A stretch of 64,000 nt of DNA, taken from Xanthomonas codiaei. Lineage in GTDB: Bacteria > Pseudomonadota > Gammaproteobacteria > Xanthomonadales > Xanthomonadaceae. The stretch is from NCBI RefSeq assembly GCF_002939785.1, contig NZ_MDEC01000009.1:62001-126000 (forward strand), written 5' to 3'. Positions 57,392 through 64,000 of the stretch are shown in pieces. Positions within the stretch are counted from its first letter, which is position 1, and every line of letters starts with the position of its first letter. The position numbers were made by a program, and so were the translations under genes. The notes below the pieces were generated by a model that worked only from the letters and a program-made list of their open reading frames with translations, did no database searches and was not told the DNA's origin.

Positions 57392-58483
57392 TTACTTGAA
57401 CTCGCTGCCCCAGTAGGCTTCGATCTGCTTCACCAGCTCCGGCGGCAGCGGCACGTAGTGCAGCTCGCTGGCCTGGGCCTGGCCGTTTTCCAGCGCCCAC
57501 TTGAAGAAGTCCAGCGTCGCCTTGCTGCGGGCGGCATCCTTGGCCTGCTTGTGCATCAGCATGAAGTTGGTGGCGGTGATCGGCCAGGCCTTCTCGCCCG
57601 GTGCGTTGGTGATCACCAGGTTGAAATCCTTGGCGTTGGCCCAGTCGGCGCTGGCGGCCGCGGCGGCGAAGCTGTCCGCATTCGGTTCCACCCACTGGCC
57701 GGCCGCGTTCTGCAGCGAGGTGTAGGGCATCTTGTTCTGCAGCGCGTAGGCCAGTTCGACATAACCGATCGAGCCCTTGATCTGCTGCACGTACGAGGCG
57801 ACGCCTTCGTTGCCCTTGCCGCCCACGCCGCCCGGCCACTGCACCGAGGTGCCTTCGCCGACCTTGCTCTTCCACTCCGGGCTGACCTTGGACAGGTAGT
57901 TGGAGAAATTGAAGGTGGTGCCCGAACCATCCGAGCGGTGCACCAGGTTGATCTTGGTGGCCGGCAGCGTCACGCCGGGGTTGGCCGCAACGATCGCCGC
58001 GTCGTTCCACATGGTGACCTTGCCCAGGAAGATGTCGGCCAGCAGTGCGCCGGTCAGGCGCAGCTTGCCCGGTGCCATGCCCTCCAGATTGACCACCGGC
58101 ACCACGCCGCCGATCGCCGACGGGAACTGGCCCAGCCCGGCCTGCTGCAATTCGGCGCTATCGAGCGGCTTGTCGGTCGAACCGAAATCCACCGTGCCGG
58201 CCTTGATCTGCGCGATGCCGCCGCCGGAACCGATCGACTGATAGTTCACCTTGTTGCCGGTGGCGGCGTTGTAGTCGGCCGACCACTTGGATACCAGCGG
58301 GTAGATGAAGGACGCGCCGGCACCGGAAATCTCGGCGCCCTTGCTGTCGCTGGCCGTGGCGCCGGCGCTGGGAGCGCCCTTGGCGGTGTCGCCGGACTGC
58401 GCGTCCTTGCCGGGCGAGCATGCAGCCAGGGCAAGGGCGATGGTGAGGGACAGGGCGGTCAGGCTGGCCGACTGCAATTTCAT
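57392..58483 (-). CDS. pstS: Phosphate-binding lipoprotein PstS (copy 1)
   Basis: Encodes 363 residues. A lipoprotein signal (IALALAACSPG) indicates anchoring, followed by a short Ala/Ser-rich linker. The PstS fold has GAGASFIYPLVSKWSADYNA, NYQSIGSGGGIAQIKAGTVD and the phosphate-contacting HRSDGSGTTFNFSNYLSKVS. The Cys marks lipid attachment, unlike the soluble copy next upstream. A Pho box lies before it. It is closest to the permease genes, so it is probably the main binding protein of the system. Confidence 0.95.
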   Translation of the reverse strand: MKLQSASLTALSLTIALALAACSPGKDAQSGDTAKGAPSAGATASDSKGAEISGAGASFIYPLVSKWSADYNAATGNKVNYQSIGSGGGIAQIKAGTVDFGSTDKPLDSAELQQAGLGQFPSAIGGVVPVVNLEGMAPGKLRLTGALLADIFLGKVTMWNDAAIVAANPGVTLPATKINLVHRSDGSGTTFNFSNYLSKVSPEWKSKVGEGTSVQWPGGVGGKGNEGVASYVQQIKGSIGYVELAYALQNKMPYTSLQNAAGQWVEPNADSFAAAAASADWANAKDFNLVITNAPGEKAWPITATNFMLMHKQAKDAARSKATLDFFKWALENGQAQASELHYVPLPPELVKQIEAYWGSEFK

Positions 58484-58544
58484 GGAAGCTCCGAGGCTGG
58501 ATTGGCCGGGTGTCCGGCAGACCACGCTATGAAATGATGTTTTT

Positions 58545-58562
58545 GTTACACGTGCATGACAG
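58545..58562 (-). promoter_or_regulatory. Candidate Pho box upstream of pstS copy 1
   Basis: On the minus strand CTGTCATGCACGTGTAAC: the first half matches the CTGTCAT consensus exactly, the second (GTGTAAC) in five of seven bases, and the spacing is the standard 11 bp. It should bind PhoB when phosphate is scarce. Confidence 0.65.
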
Positions 58563-58584
58563 TGCCTTCTGGCGAAGGCATCAC

Positions 58585-58633
58585 AAAAAAGACGCGGACC
58601 ACGGAGGGCATCGCACCCTCCGGGATCCGCGTC
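58585..58633 (-). terminator. Terminator after pstS copy 2
   Basis: On the minus strand GACGCGGA and GGAGGG pair with CCCTCC and TCCGCGTC in a long, partly interrupted stem, followed by TTTTTT. It lies about 190 bases past the stop of the second pstS gene and just before the Pho box of copy 1. It therefore separates the two transcription units. Confidence 0.88.
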
Positions 58634-58820
58634 CCGGTCCCGACGCCGGGGAGAGAGACGGCGCCGTTCCTGTACGTTGTCAATCCGGTCCTCGGACAAC
58701 GGCAGCCCGGGGGCCCAGGCGCCATCCGGTACCGGCATGGCCATGTCGCGTGAACTGGAGTGTCCGTGTCGATGGAGGGCTGGTGACCAGCCGCCTATCG
58801 CGCCCGCCGCGCAGGCTAGA

Positions 58821-59840
58821 TCAACGCGGCAGGTTCTTGGCCCAGTAGGCCTCGATCTGGGTCACCAGGCTGTCCGGCAGCGGCACGTAGTCCAGCTGCT
58901 TGGCCTGCGCATCGCCCTTGGTATAGACCCAGCGGAAGAAGTCCAGCGTGTTCTTCAGGCCGGCCGGATTCTTGGGCTTCTTCTGCACCAGGATGAAATT
59001 GGTGGCGGTGATCGGCCAGGCGTTGTCGCCGGCGGCGTTGGTCATCACCAAATAGAAGTCCTTGGCCGTGCCCCAGTCGGCGCTGTTGGCCGCCGCGGCG
59101 AAGGTCTCGTCGGACGGCTGCACGAACTTGCCGGCCGCGTTCTTCATCGCGGTATAGGCCATCTTGTTCTGCAGCGCGTACGACAGCTCGACGTAGCCGA
59201 TGCCGCCCTTGATCTGCTTCACGTACGCGGCCACGCCCTCGTTGCCCTTGCCGCCGATGCCGGTCGGCCACTGCACGGCGGTGCCTTCGCCGACCTTGCC
59301 CTTCCAGTCCGGATTGACCTTGGACAGGTAGTTGGTGAAGTTGAAGCTGGTGCCCGAGCCGTCGGAGCGATGCACCACGGTGATCTTGCTTTCGGGCAGC
59401 TTCACCCCCGGGTTGAGCGCGGCAATGGCCGGATCGTTCCAGGTGCTGACCTTGCCCAGGAAGATGTCGCCCAGGGTCTTGCCATCGAGCTTGAGCGCAC
59501 CGGCAGCGATGCCGGGCACGTTGACCACCGGCACCACGCCGCCGATCACCGAGGGAAACTGCGCCAGCCCGGCTGCGGCCAGTTCTTCCGGCTTCAGCGG
59601 GGCATCGGAGGAGCCGAAGTCCACGCTGGCGGCCTTGATCTGGGCGATGCCGCCGCCCGAGCCGATCGATTGGTAATTGACCTGCTTCTTGGTGGCGGTG
59701 TTGTAGTCGGCCGACCACTTGGACATCACCGGGTAGATGAACGAGGCACCGGCGCCGGTGACGTCGGCGGCGTGGGCGCACAAGGCCAGCGAGGCGGCCA
59801 GGACGCCCACGGCCAGACGGGTCTTGAAGGAATGGGTCAC
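58821..59840 (-). CDS. pstS: Periplasmic phosphate-binding protein PstS (copy 2)
   Basis: Encodes 339 residues. The signal peptide MTHSFKTRLAVGVLAASLAL is a standard Sec type with no lipobox, so the protein should be soluble in the periplasm. It shares most of the mature sequence with copy 1 (GAGASFIYPVMSKWSADYNT, HRSDGSGTSFNFTNYLSKVN), including the phosphate ligands. The two are recent or strongly conserved paralogues. A Pho box lies upstream and a strong terminator follows, so it is its own transcription unit between the porin and the pst operon. Confidence 0.95.
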   Translation of the reverse strand: MTHSFKTRLAVGVLAASLALCAHAADVTGAGASFIYPVMSKWSADYNTATKKQVNYQSIGSGGGIAQIKAASVDFGSSDAPLKPEELAAAGLAQFPSVIGGVVPVVNVPGIAAGALKLDGKTLGDIFLGKVSTWNDPAIAALNPGVKLPESKITVVHRSDGSGTSFNFTNYLSKVNPDWKGKVGEGTAVQWPTGIGGKGNEGVAAYVKQIKGGIGYVELSYALQNKMAYTAMKNAAGKFVQPSDETFAAAANSADWGTAKDFYLVMTNAAGDNAWPITATNFILVQKKPKNPAGLKNTLDFFRWVYTKGDAQAKQLDYVPLPDSLVTQIEAYWAKNLPR

Positions 59841-59925
59841 GGAACAGCTCCAGTAGGGTTGAGGTCAGGACGTCCCGCAGGCATGCCATTGCAGGGCAGC
59901 GGCATGACCGCGCGGTGTCGAAGAG

Positions 59926-59943
59926 ATGACAGGACAATGACGC
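59926..59943 (-). promoter_or_regulatory. Candidate Pho box upstream of pstS copy 2
   Basis: On the minus strand GCGTCATTGTCCTGTCAT: the second half matches CTGTCAT exactly, the first (GCGTCAT) in five of seven bases, with the standard 11-bp spacing. Confidence 0.7.
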
Positions 59944-60034
59944 GCAGGCGCGAACGCCTGCAGGATCGGGGGCGGCGCGGATGGGGGCCGGGCGTGCTCG
60001 GCAAGCACGCCCGGCGACCGACGCAGCGGATGGC

Positions 60035-61285
60035 TTACCAATAGAATTGCGCGCGCGCCTCGATGATCGACGGGTTGTCGTCGACCAGGCCACGGGTGGC
60101 ACTGTTGTAGCGGGTGCTTTCCACCTTGGCGTAGTCCAGGGCGAACTTGAAGTTCGAGCGCCAGTACCAGTTGGCGCCGACCGTCCATACATTCATCCTG
60201 CCGCCCAGCACGCCATCGACGAACGGCGTGGTGCCGTTGGAGACCAGGTGGCCGTCGTTGAGGTCCAGGGTGTCGTAGCGCACTGCCAGCTGCCACATGC
60301 CCGAAGCCGGTTCGTTGGGCAGCGGGGTGGTCGGCACGCCGGCCTTGTAGCCCCAGGTTTCGCCGGTGATGTTCCAGACGCCGCTGACGTACCAGCCGTC
60401 ACTCTTATAGTCACGCGCGTTGGCGCCGATGCGGTTGGCGTTCTCCTGGAAGTACTCGCTCTGCAGCTTGAACGGGCCGGTGATCCACATCGCCTCGGCA
60501 CCGGCCACGCCCACGTCGTCGACATTGGTGATGGCGCCGCTGTCGATCAGGCGGATGGTGGTCAGGTCGGCGTCCGGGCGGGCACGCAGGCGCAGGGTAT
60601 CGTCGTCGGTGTCGTAGGCCAGGTAGCTGAGACCGACGTGCAGCACGTTGCCGGTCTCGTTGATCGGCGCCCAGGTGCCGCGTGCGCCGTAGCCGCTGCC
60701 GTGCGCCTGGTTACGGGTCAGTTCGCGGCCGAACGCACTGGCGGTCAGGCTCCAGTTGTTGTCGCCTATGCCATAGGCCACGCCCAGACGGCGCGAGATG
60801 CCGTAGGTATTGGTCACCGATGCCTTGGAGACGAAGTCGTTGTTCTTGGTGCTGGACAGTTCTTCCAGGCTGTTGGGTTGCTTGAACTGGCCGATCTGCA
60901 GGTAGTTGTTGGCGTTGCCGCCAAACTTGTACTTGATGTTGTTGTCCAGAAACCGCCCGGTGCTGCGAATGGTGGTGCCGCGGATGGTGACGTCCTTCAA
61001 CACGCTCGGATCGTAGCCGGCCACCCACTCGAAGTTGCCCGGACCCTTGCCCTTGAGCACCAGCTCGGCGCGGCGGATGCTGAATTCGGAGTTGTCGCCA
61101 TTGGCACCGATCGGGCCGTTGAGATCCTGCACATCGTTATGGAACCAGTTGCCATCGGCCTGGACCAGGCCCTCCAGCGAGACTTCCGAGCCTCCGATCA
61201 CATCGATGGCGATTTCGGCGTGTGCTGCCGGAGCGGAAAGCGCCAGCAGCAGCGCGGAGGAGAGCAGGGTAGGAGCGAGTTTCAT
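60035..61285 (-). CDS. oprP: Phosphate-selective porin (OprP/OprO family)
   Basis: Encodes 416 residues. The signal peptide ends near APAAHAEIA. The mature part is a beta-barrel with the OprP/OprO features NSEFSIRRAELVLKGKGPGN, IGQFKQPNSLEELSSTKNND and VGANWYWRSNFKFALDYAKV. It ends in ARAQFYW, whose terminal aromatic residue suits BAM-dependent assembly. It should pass phosphate or polyphosphate across the outer membrane. Its position above two pstS genes fits phosphate uptake under starvation. Only a half Pho site (61451-61457) is seen upstream. Confidence 0.92.
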   Translation of the reverse strand: MKLAPTLLSSALLLALSAPAAHAEIAIDVIGGSEVSLEGLVQADGNWFHNDVQDLNGPIGANGDNSEFSIRRAELVLKGKGPGNFEWVAGYDPSVLKDVTIRGTTIRSTGRFLDNNIKYKFGGNANNYLQIGQFKQPNSLEELSSTKNNDFVSKASVTNTYGISRRLGVAYGIGDNNWSLTASAFGRELTRNQAHGSGYGARGTWAPINETGNVLHVGLSYLAYDTDDDTLRLRARPDADLTTIRLIDSGAITNVDDVGVAGAEAMWITGPFKLQSEYFQENANRIGANARDYKSDGWYVSGVWNITGETWGYKAGVPTTPLPNEPASGMWQLAVRYDTLDLNDGHLVSNGTTPFVDGVLGGRMNVWTVGANWYWRSNFKFALDYAKVESTRYNSATRGLVDDNPSIIEARAQFYW

Positions 61286-61600
61286 GGATGCCTTGCGACC
61301 TGAGAAAGTGGGCGCAGGCTATGGCGTGAAAGTTGCGTTAATGTGACAAATCAGCAAAGACGTCACAATTGATTTTTGCCAATAAAGACAAGAGTTTACG
61401 AACGCTTCAACTGTGTCGTCGTGTGTCAGAAATCGGAATGCAATCGTTTTATGACAGCGCGTGGATCAGGGCCATAGACGCTGTTTTGAGGTCTGCGTCA
61501 CTGGCGACCTGAACCGCAACTATTGCAGGCTGAACATATATGTCGGTTTGTGCGACGCACCACTTGCGCATGCCTCGCCTAAATTGTTAGTTTCGAGGCC
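61286..61600. other. Intergenic region between the divergent porin and small secreted protein genes
   Basis: About 315 bp, markedly more AT-rich than its neighbours. It includes CTGTCAT (61451-61457, minus strand), a possible half Pho box about 170 bp from the porin start, and an inverted pair TTGTGAC/GTCACAA-like motifs near 61350-61370. No gene is recognised. Confidence 0.45.
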
Positions 61601-61942
61601 ATGTTTCCTCGATTCCTCCAACTGTTGCTGGTTTGCCTGCTCGCGCTCGGCGCGTGGTCGGCGGCCAGTGCACACACGCGCATCCAGGATGCGCTGGTGG
61701 GCGACGGTCTGGCGGTGATGGTGGATGCTGGCGAAGCACGCGATGCAGCAGAAGATCCGCAGGACGACGGCGATACCCAGAGCCAGGTCGATACCCAGCT
61801 TGCGGACGATATCCCCTTGCTCTCCCAAGCATGGCCGATGCTGGCGCGGTATTCCCCTTCCTGGCACGCGCACCACGCGCCGGTGAGTCACAAACGCGAC
61901 CTGATCCCGCAACTGCGTCCTCCAAACGCGTTGCTTGGCTGA
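61601..61942 (+). CDS. Small secreted protein of unknown function
   Basis: Encodes 113 residues with a clear signal peptide (MFPRFLQLLLVCLLALGAWS, cleavage near ASAHT). The mature part is acidic in its middle (EDPQDDGDTQSQVDTQLADD) and ends with a His/Arg/Pro-rich tail. I do not recognise the family. It sits 115 bp before the carbonic anhydrase gene and in the same direction, so the two could be co-transcribed. A real gene is likely but not certain. Confidence 0.6.
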   Translation: MFPRFLQLLLVCLLALGAWSAASAHTRIQDALVGDGLAVMVDAGEARDAAEDPQDDGDTQSQVDTQLADDIPLLSQAWPMLARYSPSWHAHHAPVSHKRDLIPQLRPPNALLG

Positions 61943-62057
61943 TCCCCAGCGGTCGTTGTAACCGGTGCACTGCGCGCCGGATTTTCTCTTTCGTTTTCTT
62001 TTTGCGACCTGCGGTTTGCGCCGCGGGTAGCCATCCGTTGCCTAGAAGGAATCTCCC

Positions 62058-62738
62058 ATGGAAAGTTTGCTCGAAGGTTTTCGCCATTTCCGTAAAGAAG
62101 TCTATCCACAGCAGAGCGCGCGCTTTCAGGAGCTGGCCGGCGGCCAGAGCCCGCACACCCTGTTCATCACCTGCGCCGACTCGCGCGTCATGCCGGAGCT
62201 GATCTTCTCCGCGCAGCCCGGCGAACTGTTCGTCTACCGCAATATCGGCAACGTCGTGCCGCCGTACTCCCAGCACGTCAGCGGCGTGGTGGCAGCGATC
62301 GAGTACGCCATCGCCGTGCTGGGCGTGCGTCACATCGTGATCTGTGGCCATACCGACTGCGGCGCCATGAAGGCCGTGCTCAAGCCGGAATCGCTGGAAG
62401 ACGTGCCTTCGGTGGCGGCGTGGCTCAAGCACACCGATGCGGCGCGCCATGTCACCGCCCATCACGGGCACGATCCGGCCAGCCCGGACGCGCTGAGCTG
62501 CATGACCGAAGAGAACGTGGTCTCGCAGCTGGACCATCTGCGCACGCAACCGGTGGTGGCTGCGCGTCTGGCCGCCGGTACCCTGCGGATCCACGGCTGG
62601 ATCTACGACATCGCCCACGGCGACATCCGCGCCTTCGATGCCGAGAAGGGTGGCTTCCGTCCGTTGCTGGGCGAGAGCACCCCCGAGGCGACCCCGCGTC
62701 CGCGACTGCAACAAGTCGTCCGCGCTGAACTGGCCTGA
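62058..62738 (+). CDS. Beta-class carbonic anhydrase
   Basis: Encodes 226 residues. Zinc ligands lie in LFITCADSRVMPEL (with the catalytic Asp-Arg pair) and VICGHTDCGAMKAVL (His and second Cys). It also has the RNIGNVVPPYSQHVSGVVAA helix. It interconverts CO2 and bicarbonate in the cytoplasm as a dimer or tetramer. It stands 11 bp before a SulP transporter gene, so the pair probably supplies or removes bicarbonate. The start MESLLEGFRHFRKE follows AAGGAATC. Confidence 0.95.
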   Translation: MESLLEGFRHFRKEVYPQQSARFQELAGGQSPHTLFITCADSRVMPELIFSAQPGELFVYRNIGNVVPPYSQHVSGVVAAIEYAIAVLGVRHIVICGHTDCGAMKAVLKPESLEDVPSVAAWLKHTDAARHVTAHHGHDPASPDALSCMTEENVVSQLDHLRTQPVVAARLAAGTLRIHGWIYDIAHGDIRAFDAEKGGFRPLLGESTPEATPRPRLQQVVRAELA

Positions 62739-62749
62739 CGGAGCCGATC

Positions 62750-64000
62750 ATGAACACATCGGGTATCGGCGGATATTTCCGCCAGGGACTGTTCGGGCGC
62801 GATTTGCTGTCGTCGGTCGTGGTCTTCCTGGTCGCATTGCCCTTGTGCATGGGTATCGCGATCGCCTCCGGCATGCCGCCGGCCGCGGGCCTGATCACCG
62901 GTATCGTCGGTGGTCTGGTCGTCGGCTTCCTGGCGGGCTCTCCTTTGCAGGTGAGCGGGCCGGCCGCCGGCCTGGCTGTGTTGGTGTTCGAGCTGGTCCG
63001 TGAGCACGGCGCCGCCGCGCTCGGTCCAGTGATCCTGGTGGCCGGCGCGATCCAGCTGATTGCCGGTCTGTGTCGGGCGGGCGTGTGGTTCCGCATGACA
63101 TCGCCGGCGGTGGTGGCCGGCATGTTGTCGGGGATCGGCATCCTGATCGTGGCCTCGCAGGCGCACGTGCTGATGGATGCGGCGCCCAAGGCACGTGGTC
63201 TGGAAAACTTCGCCGCGCTGCCTGCGGTGCTGTGGCAGGCCATCAGCGAAGGCACCGGCCGCACCGCGTTGTTCGTGGGTCTGGCCACCATCGGCATCAT
63301 CCTGGCATGGGACAAGCTGCGTCCGCAGCGTCTGCGCTTCCTGCCTGGTGCATTGATCGCAGTGGTCGCAGTCACCGCCACGGCGCAGCTGCAGGGCCTG
63401 GACGTCAACCGTGTCGACGTGCCCAGCAACCTGTTCTCCGCGATCAGCATCCCCAGCGTTTCCGAGATCTTCGGCGTGTTCAATCACACGCTGCTGGTAT
63501 CGGCGGTGACCTTTGCCTTCATCGCCAGTGCTGAGACCTTGCTCTCGGCGGCGGCGGTGGATCGCATGCACCAGGGCGCTCGCACGCAGTACGACCGTGA
63601 GCTGGCGGCGCAGGGCGTGGGCAATATGTTGTGCGGCTTCCTGGGCGCGTTGCCGATGACCGGCGTGATCGTGCGCAGTGCGGCCAATGTGCAGGCTGGC
63701 GCGGCCACCCGCGTATCGACCATCCTGCACGGCAGCTGGCTGCTGGTGTTCGCGATGCTGCTGCCGTGGCTGTTGCGGATGACGCCGGTGGCGTGTCTGG
63801 CCGGCATCCTGGTGTACACGGGCGTGAAGATGATCAAGATCGGGCAGGTCAAGGAGCTGGCGACCTACGGTCGTGGAACGGCTGCGATCTACCTGGCGAC
63901 CACCTTCGCCATCGTGGCCACCGACTTGCTGACCGGCGTGCTGATCGGCTTCGGCCTGTCGCTGTTCCGCCTGGCGCTGCATTCCTCGCGTCTGAAGGTC
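62750..64000 (+). CDS. SulP-family anion (bicarbonate/sulfate) transporter, cut by the window end
   Basis: The first 417 residues are visible and the C-terminus with any STAS domain lies beyond the window. It has many hydrophobic helices and the SulP core (FLVALPLCMGIAIASGMPPA, QVSGPAAGLAVLVFELVREH, FLGALPMTGVIVRSAANVQA). The starting residues MNTSGIGGYFRQGLFGRDLL follow 11 bp after the carbonic anhydrase stop, with GGAG before the ATG. SulP proteins next to carbonic anhydrase genes are usually bicarbonate importers (BicA-like), but sulfate cannot be excluded. Confidence 0.9.
   Translation, partial: MNTSGIGGYFRQGLFGRDLLSSVVVFLVALPLCMGIAIASGMPPAAGLITGIVGGLVVGFLAGSPLQVSGPAAGLAVLVFELVREHGAAALGPVILVAGAIQLIAGLCRAGVWFRMTSPAVVAGMLSGIGILIVASQAHVLMDAAPKARGLENFAALPAVLWQAISEGTGRTALFVGLATIGIILAWDKLRPQRLRFLPGALIAVVAVTATAQLQGLDVNRVDVPSNLFSAISIPSVSEIFGVFNHTLLVSAVTFAFIASAETLLSAAAVDRMHQGARTQYDRELAAQGVGNMLCGFLGALPMTGVIVRSAANVQAGAATRVSTILHGSWLLVFAMLLPWLLRMTPVACLAGILVYTGVKMIKIGQVKELATYGRGTAAIYLATTFAIVATDLLTGVLIGFGLSLFRLALHSSRLKV

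Noticed and set aside
61441-61457. A full Pho box upstream of the porin gene
   Set aside because: Only the half CTGTCAT matches; the second half at 11-bp spacing matches three of seven bases, and the distance to the gene is about 170 bp. Kept only as a half site.

Overview
The window looks like a piece of a Xanthomonas chromosome (Gammaproteobacteria, Xanthomonadaceae). This rests on the high GC content with GC-ending codons, the gene content and order (sucA-sucB-lpd, pst-phoU with a phosphate porin, a mannose catabolic operon, a split metH), and dense families of short palindromic intergenic repeats. No phage, plasmid, insertion sequence or CRISPR array is visible. It reads as core chromosome with repeat-driven remodelling. 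All family assignments come from reading motifs by eye; no database search was run.

Layout. 1-4.3 kb: a LysR regulator, an ABC exporter overlapping a YigZ-type gene, and a LOG-family gene. 4.4-10.1 kb (minus): the 2-oxoglutarate dehydrogenase operon sucA-sucB-lpd, closed by a clear terminator. 10.3-12.7 kb (minus): a JmjC ribosomal oxygenase with a very acidic tail, overlapping a GNAT/phospholipase-D-like fusion. 13.1-19.2 kb: a small PDZ protein, a DUF3060-like lipoprotein, purB, a CorC/HlyC membrane protein and fumC. 19.3-23.7 kb (minus): a seven-gene YtrA-type operon: small protein, GntR regulator, ABC ATPase, ABC permease, a VGSGD-repeat exported protein and two related lipoproteins. 23.9-30.2 kb (plus): glutathione peroxidase, FKBP isomerase, a ugd remnant, slyX, a DUF2058 gene, an acyltransferase with a C-terminal SGNH domain, and an outer-membrane beta-barrel protein.

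30.4-35.1 kb (plus) is a mannose operon. A LacI regulator sits beside an 18-bp palindromic operator, followed by an FucP-type sugar symporter, a PfkB kinase and an AGE-type mannose isomerase, the last three joined by 4-bp overlaps. The inferred route is mannose to fructose to fructose-6-phosphate. 35.2-40.4 kb (minus) is a methionine-synthase locus: an ArsR regulator fused to a methyltransferase domain (SahR-like) under a 30-bp near-perfect operator, then metH split into two genes. Palindromic repeats have entered this locus at three places, twice inside coding sequence. 40.5-42.2 kb holds an acyl-CoA dehydrogenase whose last 28 codons and terminator hairpin are tandemly repeated with a 139-bp period.

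42.5-53.4 kb: a double-domain SGNH esterase, tRNA-Leu(CAG), RNase R, a GFA-type zinc protein, the rRNA methyltransferase RlmB, a periplasmic-propeller diguanylate cyclase and an RNase T-like nuclease. 53.7-61.3 kb (minus) is a full phosphate-starvation locus: porin, two PstS proteins, PstC, PstA, PstB and PhoU, with two candidate Pho boxes. 61.6-64 kb (plus): a small secreted protein, a beta-carbonic anhydrase and a SulP anion transporter cut by the window end.

The most unusual material is the repeat biology. A GGGATTC-type inverted-repeat family (five copies) has been absorbed into proteins. A second family has three copies of exactly 68 bp. The 139-bp array duplicates a gene's 3' end with its terminator.
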